Shown here one piece after another: positions 52,700 through 60,899 of a stretch of 64,000 nucleotides of DNA (positions are counted from its first letter, which is position 1; every line of letters begins with the position of its first letter). The position numbers and the translations under genes were made by a program. This DNA is from G965276675 sp965276675 (lineage in GTDB: Bacteria > Acidobacteriota > Terriglobia > Terriglobales > Acidobacteriaceae). The notes beneath the pieces were generated by a model. That model did not search any database. It worked only from the letters and a program-made list of their open reading frames with translations, and was not told the DNA's origin. The stretch lies in the NCBI GenBank assembly GCA_965276675.1, contig OZ255624.1:1488001-1552000 (forward strand), read 5' to 3'.

Positions 52700-53788
52700 C
52701 TATTTAGAGAGGGTTCCTAGATGCTTGTTGAAGAAGTCGGCCATCAGCTCGTACGCTTCCTTGGACTCCGGGAGGCTGGAATCGTTCCAAAACGCGTGAT
52801 TCAAGGCTTCAAAGACCACGAACTGCGACTCCACACCCGCCCGCAGGAAAGCGCGGTCGAGCAGCGCAGTGCTGCTTAACAAGAAGTCACGGGTGCTGGA
52901 GATAAACAGGGTCGGCGGAAAGCCCTTCAAGTCAGAGTGAACGGGCGAGAGGATCGGGTCGCGGAGGTCGGTCGCGCCGGTATACGTATCCCCCGCTTCG
53001 GGCCAGAGCGGGCCAGATAACCCGAGGAGGCCATAAATAGAGAAGGTATCGGCCTTCTTGCTGAAATCGCCCCCGCCGGAGAAGATGCCAAGCACGGCCG
53101 GAAGCGGGAGTCCCTGCTGCTTGAGTTTGGCGGTGACCTCGGCGGTGAGAATAGCTCCGGCTGAGGTGCCGTAGAGGCCTATATTCTGCGGCTTGTAGGT
53201 TTTTAGTAGCTCCCTGTAGACCGCAACGGTGTCTTCGACAGCCGCGGGAAATTTGTTCTCCGGCGAAAGCCGGTAAAGCACCGCGACGACCTTTGTCCCC
53301 GTGAGACTTGCAATGGGAATGGTCTCGGAGAGCGAGCCCCAGTCGCCAGTGAAGCCTCCGCCATGCACGTTGATGAGCACGCGGTCACGCTTGTCCGCGG
53401 CTACCGTGAGCGGCATGATCTCGCGCGTGGGCACGCCCGCAATTGTCTTCGCGCTTACGTTGACCGGGTAGACGGCGCGGAGCGCGACTGCGGCTGCATT
53501 CTGTGAGCTCTCGGCATGGGTACGCGTGATGGCGATGGGCTCCGCCGTGAATGTGTCTGAAATGCGGCGGGCGATATAGGCCTGCGCCTCCGGGCTGACC
53601 GTTGTGGGCACCGGAACGACGCGGGTGACATGAGCGGTGCCCTTGGCGTCGATATAGCTTGAGTTGGTTTCGGGGACATTCGCCGGAGTGCTCTGCGCCA
53701 AGGTGGGCGGGACGGCAAATGCAAGCACAAGCACAAGCAGAAGTGCGCTCCCGAGGGCGGCTACGCGCCCCGCTTTCATTGTTGTCAT
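52700..53788 (-). CDS. Secreted alpha/beta hydrolase (HSL/esterase type)
   Basis: 362 residues from the ATG at 53788, with GGAGACG upstream; longer readings overlap the ppk1 end. A signal peptide 'ALGSALLLVLVLAFAVPPTLAQS' is followed by 'RVLINVHGGGFTGDWGSLSE' (oxyanion HGGG), 'IGLYGTSAGAILTAEV' (nucleophile Ser in G-T-S-A-G), 'LFISSTRDFLLSSTALLDRAFLRAG' (Asp), and 'VFEALNHAFWND' (His). This is the hormone-sensitive lipase group, which cuts esters of short acyl chains; the natural substrate is unknown. It converges with nothing; ppk1 lies 64 bp upstream on the same strand. Confidence 0.9.
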   Translation of the reverse strand: MTTMKAGRVAALGSALLLVLVLAFAVPPTLAQSTPANVPETNSSYIDAKGTAHVTRVVPVPTTVSPEAQAYIARRISDTFTAEPIAITRTHAESSQNAAAVALRAVYPVNVSAKTIAGVPTREIMPLTVAADKRDRVLINVHGGGFTGDWGSLSETIPIASLTGTKVVAVLYRLSPENKFPAAVEDTVAVYRELLKTYKPQNIGLYGTSAGAILTAEVTAKLKQQGLPLPAVLGIFSGGGDFSKKADTFSIYGLLGLSGPLWPEAGDTYTGATDLRDPILSPVHSDLKGFPPTLFISSTRDFLLSSTALLDRAFLRAGVESQFVVFEALNHAFWNDSSLPESKEAYELMADFFNKHLGTLSK

Positions 53789-53852
53789 TATGTCGTCTCC
53801 AAATGCGATCTCAACCTTACAGCGCGGGCATAGGCGAGGAAAGCAGGGACAC

Positions 53853-56114
53853 CTAATTCGGTCCCTGATCCCTGATCCCTGATCCCTGATTTTTGGGCTT
53901 GCGCGACGTTCGCTTGCGGGGATGGGAGTGTGCGGATGCGGCTGGGGTGAGATGTACGGCGCGGTGCTGTGCCAGGAGATGCGGAGGCTCCAGCGCGCCG
54001 GCGGGAATGGCATCGACGGAGGCACGATTCTCTGCCAAGGCTATGAAGAAGTCCTGTGCGGAGAATGGCTTTGCCGTGCCGGAGTGGCGCGCGAGGTGGT
54101 AGTTGCCATCGGCGTCGAGCAGACGAGCCTTTGTGTTATCGGCAAGAGAGGCCGCGAGGATCTCATGCAGCAAACGCGATCGCATCAGCGGATCGCGAAC
54201 GGGAAAGGCCACCTCGCAACGCTCGAAGAGGTTGCGCGGCATCCAGTCGGCGCTGCCACAGAAGATGACCTCATCCCCGCCGTTCGCGAAATAGAAGATG
54301 CGGCTGTGCTCGAGGAAACGTCCCACGATCGAGCGCACGCGGATATTCTCGCTCAGACCCGGAACTCCGGGGCGCAGGGAGCAGATGCCGCGCACGATAA
54401 GATCGATCTGCACGCCGGCGCTAGAGGCCTCATAGAGTGCCTCCACGATGCTCTTCTCGAGCAGCGAATTCATCTTCGCAATGATGCGAGCCGGGCGGCC
54501 AGCGCGAGCGTTTTCGGTCTCCCGCTGGATCATGCGGATGAAGCCCTCGGCCAGAGTAAGCGGCGCAACCAACAAAGGGGAGTAATCGTCGGATTCCGAG
54601 TGCGCGGTTAGGTAGTTGAAGACCGCCTGCACGCTCCCGGTGATCTCGGGATCTGCCGTAAGCAAGCTGATGTCGGTATAGAAGCGGGCCGTGTTGGGGT
54701 TGTAGTTGCCAGTGCCCAGGTGGGCATAGCGGCGGGTAACTCCGTCTTCATCCCGCCGCACCATCAGCGCCAGCTTGCAGTGCGTCTTCAGCCCGACGAT
54801 GCCGTGAAAGACCTGCACACCGGCGTCTTCTAGATTGCGCGCCCAGCGGATATTCGACGCCTCATCGAAGCGCGCCATCAGCTCGACGACCACCGTCACT
54901 TCCTTGGTCTGCGCTGCTTCAATCAGCGCCCCGAACATGGGTGAGTCCGAGCTGGTGCGGTAGAGGGTCTGCTTCATCGAGACGACGCTGGGATCTTCGG
55001 CCGCGGCTTCGATAAAACCGACTACGCCGTCATAGGAGTCGAAGGGATGATGCATCAGGATGTCGCGATGGCGGATCTCCGCGAAGACGTTCTCCGAGCG
55101 CCGGTTCAGCCGCAGCTCGCGCGGTGCGAAGGGCGGGAACTTGAGATCGGGCCGCGGTGTGTCGGTATAGAGCGTCATCAAGCGCGACAGATTGACGGGG
55201 CCATCCGTGCGGTACACCTGAGAATCGTCAACTTCAAAATTCATGCGGAGCCGGTCGACGATCTCCTGGTCCGCGCCCCGCTCAATCTCCAGGCGAACGG
55301 CATCGCCCTTGCGCCGGTTGTGCAGCTCCGTGCGCACGCTCTCCAGCAGGGAGCGGGACTCCTCCTCCTGCAGATACAGATTGCTGTTGCGTGTGACACG
55401 GAAGGCCGTCCGGGAGAGCACCTCATACCCGCGATACATCTTGCTGGCATTGGCTTCGATGAGGTCGTGAAGAAAGATGAAGTCCTGCGTGCCGGGCGCC
55501 CCGACTTCGGTTGGCGAGGGTAGGGGCACCAGCCGTGGAAGGGCCCGCGGCACCGTCACGACGCCAAGCACCGGGTTGCTGCCACTTTTTCGTTTGCTGC
55601 GCAGCAACAGAGCCAAGCAGAGAGCTTTATTGAGCACGCGCGGAAAGGGGTGCGCGGGATCGATGGTGATGGGCGTCAGCAGCGGATCGACCTCTCGCTG
55701 GTAAAAGAGCGTGGCGTGCTCGCACTGCGCGCCACTGATCGAGGCGTAATCCAGCACGCGGATGCCCTGCTCGTGGAGGGCAGGGCGCAGTTGCTCGTTC
55801 CAGCAGCGATACTGCTTGTCGACGAAGACGCGGACCTGTTCCGTATCGCGGTCAAAGGTCTGTTCCGGGGTCAGGCCATCCGGGCCCACATCTTTGTAGC
55901 CATCTTCCACCCGCTGTAGAACGCCAGCCACGCGGATCTCAATAAACTCATCGAGGTTGGAAGCCGTGATGGCCAGAAACTTGACACGTTCAAGCAGTGG
56001 ATTAGCAGGATTTTCCGCCTCTTGAAGAACGCTGCCGTTGAAGCGCAGCCAGGATTCATCCCGGCTCAAAAAAAGGCTCTGCTGGCGGGTTTGTCTGCTG
56101 TTCCGACTGACCAT
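53853..56114 (-). CDS. ppk1: Polyphosphate kinase 1
   Basis: 753 residues from the ATG at 56114; the frame is open to 56627, but that part is low complexity and opposite another gene. N-terminal 'LFLSRDESWLRFNGSVLQEAENPANPLLERVKFLAITASNLDEFIEIRVAG' is the PPK1 N domain. 'GLKTHCKLALMVRR' and 'RYAHLGTGNYNPNTARFYTDISLLTADPEI' include the autophosphorylated His. 'SIVGRFLEHSRIFYFANGG' has the second His. It builds polyphosphate from ATP. The C-terminal tail ends in residues read from a 7-bp tandem repeat, which is unusual and extends the protein. Confidence 0.95.
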   Translation of the reverse strand: MVSRNSRQTRQQSLFLSRDESWLRFNGSVLQEAENPANPLLERVKFLAITASNLDEFIEIRVAGVLQRVEDGYKDVGPDGLTPEQTFDRDTEQVRVFVDKQYRCWNEQLRPALHEQGIRVLDYASISGAQCEHATLFYQREVDPLLTPITIDPAHPFPRVLNKALCLALLLRSKRKSGSNPVLGVVTVPRALPRLVPLPSPTEVGAPGTQDFIFLHDLIEANASKMYRGYEVLSRTAFRVTRNSNLYLQEEESRSLLESVRTELHNRRKGDAVRLEIERGADQEIVDRLRMNFEVDDSQVYRTDGPVNLSRLMTLYTDTPRPDLKFPPFAPRELRLNRRSENVFAEIRHRDILMHHPFDSYDGVVGFIEAAAEDPSVVSMKQTLYRTSSDSPMFGALIEAAQTKEVTVVVELMARFDEASNIRWARNLEDAGVQVFHGIVGLKTHCKLALMVRRDEDGVTRRYAHLGTGNYNPNTARFYTDISLLTADPEITGSVQAVFNYLTAHSESDDYSPLLVAPLTLAEGFIRMIQRETENARAGRPARIIAKMNSLLEKSIVEALYEASSAGVQIDLIVRGICSLRPGVPGLSENIRVRSIVGRFLEHSRIFYFANGGDEVIFCGSADWMPRNLFERCEVAFPVRDPLMRSRLLHEILAASLADNTKARLLDADGNYHLARHSGTAKPFSAQDFFIALAENRASVDAIPAGALEPPHLLAQHRAVHLTPAASAHSHPRKRTSRKPKNQGSGIRDQGPN
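53862..53889. repeat. Tandem repeat, four 7-bp units in the end of ppk1
   Basis: Four exact copies of TCCCTGA in a row at the 3' end of the ppk1 reading frame. They encode the repetitive tail (GSGIRDQG). Slippage here would change the protein's end. The repeat is short and lies just before the stop at 53853. Confidence 0.85.
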
Positions 56115-56379
56115 AGTGGAGAGACAAGCGCTGGTTGGGTGCAGGCGTGCCGTTCTGGCGGCAATCTGCCACAATAGCAGCTTCCTTTGAATACACGACA
56201 GCACTGCCAGGGTATGTGAACGAGCGGCTAAAATCCACCCGAGGGACTCGGAATCCTCTTTCGCTCCACAGCATCGGATGCGTTTACCAGGTTGACGCCA
56301 TCCGCCGGTTAACTCAGGATAGATAAAGACTTCCGCACGGCGGAGACCGGCAGTTGAGCGACGTGGGAGGGAGAGGGCG

Positions 56380-56952
56380 ATGATGACAGACGATTGCACA
56401 CAGGCTGGGGCTGCGGAAGACGCGGCGCTCGAACTCTTCCGCGTAGCCGCTCTCCTGCTGGGCAGCGAATCGGACGCGGTGGCAGCTGTCGAAGAGACCG
56501 TGGCCAAGGTGGAGGTCGATCCGTGCGCCGATCCACAGAGAGCGCGCCGCGAGTCGTTGACCAAGCTCATCCGGACGGCGATAGCGAGGGTGGAGTCGCG
56601 AGAGCCCCACGCTCTGGCGCCGCCCACAGGGAAGGCCGATCACTCGACAACTTGCATAGAGACAGACGACCTGAGCGCGACGGGGCTGACCACAGATCAA
56701 ATCTCAAACCTGCTGACGGGTTCGGGACGGGCGCAGATGCGGCGCTGGCTGGAAGGTCTTACGCCGGCTTTGCGGGTGGTCTTTGTTCTGCGCGCATTGC
56801 TGGGGAAAAGCGGGTCGGCAGCGACGGAATACCTGAATGACGCGGGAGCCGGCCGTTGGACTCCGGCGCAGGTGAGCAGCGTCTTTCGCGACGCGCTCTG
56901 TTCGCTAACGGGGTCTCTTGTGCATGCAGTCACTCCGGGAGCGGTGGCGTAG
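56380..56952 (+). CDS. Sigma-70-like degenerate protein
   Basis: 190 residues. 'ALELFRVAALLLGSESDAVAAVEETVAKVEV' resembles region 2 of ECF sigma factors. 'LTPALRVVFVLRALLGKSGSAATEYLNDAGAGRWTPAQVSSVFRDAL' resembles region 4 ('L-P-x-x-x-R-x-V-F-V-L-R...S-x-x-E-x-A'). Most DNA-contacting residues of a sigma factor are not evident, so activity is doubtful. The ATG at 56380 has GAGGG upstream; a second ATG follows at once. It is divergent from ppk1 across about 265 bp. A regulatory link to ppk1 is inferred from that position only. Confidence 0.5.
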   Translation: MMTDDCTQAGAAEDAALELFRVAALLLGSESDAVAAVEETVAKVEVDPCADPQRARRESLTKLIRTAIARVESREPHALAPPTGKADHSTTCIETDDLSATGLTTDQISNLLTGSGRAQMRRWLEGLTPALRVVFVLRALLGKSGSAATEYLNDAGAGRWTPAQVSSVFRDALCSLTGSLVHAVTPGAVA

Positions 56953-57022
56953 CTGAGCATTGCATAGCCCTGCTCCTCATTGCGCTCCCGCGCAGCCCTT
57001 GTTTACGCGCAGCCCTTATTTA

Positions 57023-57087
57023 ATAGACCGGTGGAGGTCTATCGGGGCTGCGGTTCTCCGACCCGACGCATGCGCCGGGTCGGGAGA
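57023..57087 (+). ncRNA. Two hairpins in the tolC leader
   Basis: ATAGACC/GGTCTAT (57023-57029, 57036-57042) and TCTCCGACCCG/CGGGTCGGGAGA (57055-57065, 57076-57087, one bulge) lie 94-158 bp ahead of the TolC-family gene. Two direct repeats of about 17 bp (CGCGCAGCCCTT core) precede them near 56990-57023. They could be an upstream terminator or a structured leader. No known riboswitch was recognised. Confidence 0.3.
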
Positions 57088-57180
57088 CCGGATGTCCAGT
57101 GTGCCGGGCCAGCTCACTTTTTGCAGTCATCGGTGACAGCTGAGCATCCAAAGATTTGAAAAGTGCTGAAATGCCCTCCT

Positions 57181-58734
57181 ATGAAATCGTTTCTTCTGGC
57201 CAAATCGCGAAGTGGTTTGCGGTTGAGTGTGTGCGGATTGCTGCTGGCGGCTGTGCCTCAGCTTCTCGGGCAGTCACAGAGTAGTGGCTCTTCAAGTGCC
57301 GGTAGTTTTGGCTCTTCCAGTAGCAGCGGCAGCAGCGCCGGTTCGTCCAGTTCAGGTTCATCCGGTTCAGGCTCGTCCAGTTCAGGAGCGACCGGGGGGC
57401 AGGTCCAATCGCCGCCCCCGCCGGTGAGCCAGAGCGCATTCCAGGGAAGTGTCGTCACCGAAAAGGCGACGGCAGGCGTAAGGCCGCTTTCTATCCGGGA
57501 TGCGGTGGATCTCGCAATTCGGCACAACCTCGGTTTGATTTTGACAGGCGAAAACATTCGTCAGTCGGGCGGTCAACGGCTGCAGCAGCTGCAACAACTG
57601 CTGCCAACGGCCACTGGCGATTTTCGCGAGGCACTGCAGCAGACCAATCTGCGGGCACAGGGGCTGACCGTTCCCGGTATCCCCGCTATTGTTGGCCCCT
57701 ATGGCTATAACGATGTACGCGCAAACCTGAACTGGACGTTGCTGAATCTTTCGGCGTTGCGCAGTTATCAGGCGGCTAAGCACAACTTCCAGAGCACACA
57801 ACTTTCGCTTCAGGATGCGGGTGAGCTGGTGGTCATTGCCGTCGGGTACGCCTATCTGCGCTGCGTTGCCGATGAAGCCAATCTCGCCAACGATCAGGCC
57901 CAGGTGAACACAAGCAAGGTGTCGTTTGATCAGGCGGCCGCGAACCACCAGGCGGGCACGTCGCCGCAGATCGATGAGCTGCGCGCGCGCGTCGACTACC
58001 AGACGCAGCAGCAGACGCTCATCATGGACCAGAACGCCTTTGAGAAGGACAAGATCACCCTGGCGCGGACCATTGGCCTATCGCTCGAGCAGAAGTTTGT
58101 GTTGACCGATCAGTCCCCCTACGCACCGCTGGATAACATCGATCCGGCAACGGCGGTGAGCTCGGCGTACTCGAATCGCAAGGACCTGCAGGCGCTGGAT
58201 GAACAGGTAAAAGCTGCCGAGCGCAACCATGCATCTGCTAAAGCAGAGCGGCTGCCCACCGTCTCTTTCGCGGGCGACTATGGCGATATCGGGCCCACAC
58301 TGGGTCATTCCCACGGCACCTTTGACGCCTCGGGTACAGCGAGTGTCCCTATCTTTGAAGAAGCGAAGCTCCGCGGAGACGCCCAGCTGGCGCAGTCGCA
58401 GCTGGAACAGCTGCAAGCCCGGGAGAGCGATCTGCGCGGCCAGATCGATGCGGATATCCACGACGCCTTTCTGGACCTGCAATCCTCGCAGCGGCAGATC
58501 GAGGTGGCACGCAGCAACGTGCAGCTGGCTAATGAATCGCTGGTGGAGGCGCAGGAGCGGTTCGTTGCGGGTGTGGCCGACAATCTTCCGGTATCGCAAG
58601 CGCAGGCTACGGTGGCGCAATCGAACAGTCAATATGTATCGAGTCTTTACCAGCACAACCTGGCAAAGCTTGAGTTGGCCCGCGCGATGGGCATTGTGCA
58701 GCAGAAGTACAAAGAATTTTTGGGAGGGAAGTGA
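57181..58734 (+). CDS. TolC-family outer membrane efflux protein
   Basis: 517 residues from the ATG at 57181. A signal peptide ('LSVCGLLLAAVPQLLGQS') precedes a Ser/Gly linker of about 40 residues ('SSSSSGSSAGSSSSGSSGSG'), unusual for the family. The TolC repeats follow: 'LSIRDAVDLAIRHNLGLILTGENIRQSGGQ' and 'YAYLRCVADEANLANDQAQVNTSKVSFDQAAANHQAGTSPQIDELRARVDYQTQ'. The second repeat holds 'AQERFVAGVADNLPVSQAQATVAQSNSQYVSSLYQHNLAKLELARAMG'. It forms the trimeric channel for an efflux pump. Its stop overlaps the start of the adaptor gene (GTGA). Confidence 0.93.
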   Translation: MKSFLLAKSRSGLRLSVCGLLLAAVPQLLGQSQSSGSSSAGSFGSSSSSGSSAGSSSSGSSGSGSSSSGATGGQVQSPPPPVSQSAFQGSVVTEKATAGVRPLSIRDAVDLAIRHNLGLILTGENIRQSGGQRLQQLQQLLPTATGDFREALQQTNLRAQGLTVPGIPAIVGPYGYNDVRANLNWTLLNLSALRSYQAAKHNFQSTQLSLQDAGELVVIAVGYAYLRCVADEANLANDQAQVNTSKVSFDQAAANHQAGTSPQIDELRARVDYQTQQQTLIMDQNAFEKDKITLARTIGLSLEQKFVLTDQSPYAPLDNIDPATAVSSAYSNRKDLQALDEQVKAAERNHASAKAERLPTVSFAGDYGDIGPTLGHSHGTFDASGTASVPIFEEAKLRGDAQLAQSQLEQLQARESDLRGQIDADIHDAFLDLQSSQRQIEVARSNVQLANESLVEAQERFVAGVADNLPVSQAQATVAQSNSQYVSSLYQHNLAKLELARAMGIVQQKYKEFLGGK

Positions 58735-60002
58735 CCGTGGCGGAACAGGATCCGGAATCGGGAAGATCGGAGAATCACGGCCAGGAGGACGGGGGCGGAC
58801 AGGACGACGGGCAAGAGACGGCAAAGAGCCCGAAGAAGAAGAGCAGGCTCCGGTTCATCATCATCGGCGTCGTTGCCATTCTCATCGTCGGGGCGCTGCT
58901 CTACTGGTGGCACTCGACCTTCTATGAAAGCACGGACGACGCACAGGTGGACGGCCACATCATCCAGCTCAGCGCACGCATTGCGGGTCATGTGGTCAAT
59001 GTGCCGGTTGCGCAGAACCAGTTCGTGAGCGCGGGAACAGTGATCGCGGAGATCGATCCGCGCGACTACGAGGTCTCCGTCCAGCAGGATGAGGCGAACC
59101 TGGAAGCGGCGGAGGCTAACTACGAATCCGCAAAAGTAACCATTCCGGTTACAAGTATTCAAGCTTTCAGCACCACCTCCGAGGCGGGCGCGACGGTGCA
59201 GGCCTCCGATTCCCAGCTGAAGCGCGCGGTGCGGCTATTGGATCAGGCGCAGGCGCAGATAGCGCAGGCTGAGGCCAACAACGTAAAGGCGCAACTCGAC
59301 CTAAAGCGCTTTACGCCGCTGGTCGAGAAGGACGTGATCTCCAAGCAGCAGTTTGATGGATATGTGGCAACGGCCCGGGCAAACGAGGCGCAAGTGGTCT
59401 CAGCCCAGGCGAATGCAACGGCAGCCGAGGACCAAGTGAACGTGGCCAAGCATCAACTCGGTGCATCGCAGGCGCAGTTGAGAATGGCCTCATCGGGACC
59501 GCAGCAGGTGAAGGCGCAGCGGGCCAAGGCGGACCAGGCAGCGGCCCAGGTGGAGCAGTCGCGCGCGGCACTGAACCAGGCACGGCTGAACCTGAGCTAT
59601 ACCAAGATCGTGGCCCCCGTGAACGGCATCGTCACGAAAAAGAGCGTAGAGGTGGGCCAGAACGTCAGTGTGGGCCAGAATATGGCAACCCTGATCTCGC
59701 TTGACGATCTGTGGATCACAGCAAACTTCAAAGAGACGCAGCTGCACATGATGCACGCCGGACAGGCAGTGAAGATCCACGTGGATCTGACCAGCTCCGA
59801 CTACGACGGACGGGTGACGCAGATAGGCGGCGCGACCGGCTCGGTGCTGAGTCTCTTCCCGCCGGAAAATGCGACGGGGAATTACGTCAAGGTGGTACAG
59901 CGCATCCCGGTCCGGATCGACCTGACCGATCCGCGTCAGAACGGAGATCGCCGCCTGCGGCCAGGCCTGTCCGTCGAGCCGTCCGTGCGCGTCAAGCAGT
60001 AG
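58731..60002 (+). CDS. emrA: HlyD/EmrA-family membrane fusion protein
   Basis: 423 residues. A charged N-terminus, one membrane helix at about 41-60 ('RFIIIGVVAILIVGALLYWW'), then 'ESTDDAQVDGHIIQLSARIAGHVVNVPVAQNQFVSAGTVIAEIDPRDY' (the lipoyl-like first half). A long alpha hairpin follows (about 115-290, Ala/Gln-rich), and 'YTKIVAPVNGIVTKKSVEVGQNVSVGQNMATLISLDDLWITANFKETQLHMM' is the second half. It links an inner membrane pump to TolC. The GTG start overlaps the tolC stop. No EmrB gene follows; the nearest DHA2 transporter is at 33215-34783. Confidence 0.93.
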   Translation: MTVAEQDPESGRSENHGQEDGGGQDDGQETAKSPKKKSRLRFIIIGVVAILIVGALLYWWHSTFYESTDDAQVDGHIIQLSARIAGHVVNVPVAQNQFVSAGTVIAEIDPRDYEVSVQQDEANLEAAEANYESAKVTIPVTSIQAFSTTSEAGATVQASDSQLKRAVRLLDQAQAQIAQAEANNVKAQLDLKRFTPLVEKDVISKQQFDGYVATARANEAQVVSAQANATAAEDQVNVAKHQLGASQAQLRMASSGPQQVKAQRAKADQAAAQVEQSRAALNQARLNLSYTKIVAPVNGIVTKKSVEVGQNVSVGQNMATLISLDDLWITANFKETQLHMMHAGQAVKIHVDLTSSDYDGRVTQIGGATGSVLSLFPPENATGNYVKVVQRIPVRIDLTDPRQNGDRRLRPGLSVEPSVRVKQ

Positions 60003-60146
60003 CTTGTAGGAGCGGGTGAGCGGTTCTATCTTCACTCTGGATTTGGTGAGACCAAAGGATCACCGTATGGGCGGTTGTTTGGTCGCCAACGCCCGAGCGC
60101 AGCAGCACTCGGGTGCATCTCACCGTTTGGTTGAGGAGAAGAAAGA

Positions 60147-60755
60147 ATGACCACAAAAGCTTTGAAACACGTTGAAAACGACACCAAGGTCCATGACCTG
60201 ATATCCCCGAACTGGCGTCAGAATGCGAAGGAAATTCAGCAGTATGGCACCGTGATCAAGAGTCTTCCGCTGGGATTGGAAGAGGATGTGCGGACGGAGA
60301 TCACTGGCCGCCTGAATCTGTTGCTGGCAGATACGATCACATTGCGCGATATGTATAAGAAGCACCACTGGCAGTTGGGTGGCCCCACTTTTTATCAGCT
60401 GCATTTGCTTTTTGACGAGCATGCCAAAAAGCAATCGAAGCTGGTTGACTCGCTTGCCGAACGTATCCAGATTCTTGGCGGTGTAAGCGTGGCCATGGCC
60501 CCCGACGTTGCGGAGACCACGCGCATCGAACGACCCCCAAGGGGTCGAGAAGAGGTTCCGGTGCAGATCTCGCGCCTGCTCGAGGCGCACTCGCTCATTA
60601 TGAAGGACACTCGCGACCTGGCGGAGAAGGCTCAGGACTCGGGCGATGATGGTACGAATGATCTATTAATCAGCGACGTTCTTCGTACCAATGAGCTTCA
60701 GAGCTGGTTTGTGAGTGAGCACCTGGTCGAGATGCCGCTGGTCTTCGCCAAATAA
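60147..60755 (+). CDS. dps: Dps-like ferritin-fold protein
   Basis: 202 residues. The four-helix ferritin fold shows 'GRLNLLLADTITLRDMYKKHHWQLGGPTFYQLHLLFDEHAKKQSKLVDSLAERIQILGGVSVAMAPDVAE'. In the Dps pattern, 'H-W-x-x-x-G-P-x-F' and 'L-H-x-L-F-D-E' give the His, Asp and Glu of the shared ferroxidase site. A basic N-terminus may bind DNA. Dps oxidises iron with peroxide and shields DNA in stationary phase. The ATG at 60147 follows GAGGAGAAG. A stem CCCGAG/CTCGGG in the 144-bp gap before it may end the emrA message. Confidence 0.92.
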   Translation: MTTKALKHVENDTKVHDLISPNWRQNAKEIQQYGTVIKSLPLGLEEDVRTEITGRLNLLLADTITLRDMYKKHHWQLGGPTFYQLHLLFDEHAKKQSKLVDSLAERIQILGGVSVAMAPDVAETTRIERPPRGREEVPVQISRLLEAHSLIMKDTRDLAEKAQDSGDDGTNDLLISDVLRTNELQSWFVSEHLVEMPLVFAK

Positions 60756-60899
60756 TCCAGACGGCGTAATTCAGGCGATTTACGTTACGTTGGTGTAAAG
60801 GCCGGGGCCGAAAGGTTCCGGTTTTGCATTTTGTTGCTCAAGTAGCATCGTTTGTGGCCGATAAACATCTAGGTAGCAGTTTGTTAGATAGGCGCACGT

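Noticed and set aside
56115..56627. Extension of ppk1 by 171 residues upstream
   Set aside because: The added part is low complexity, lies opposite the sigma-like gene, and PPK1 proteins start near residue 172 of that frame.
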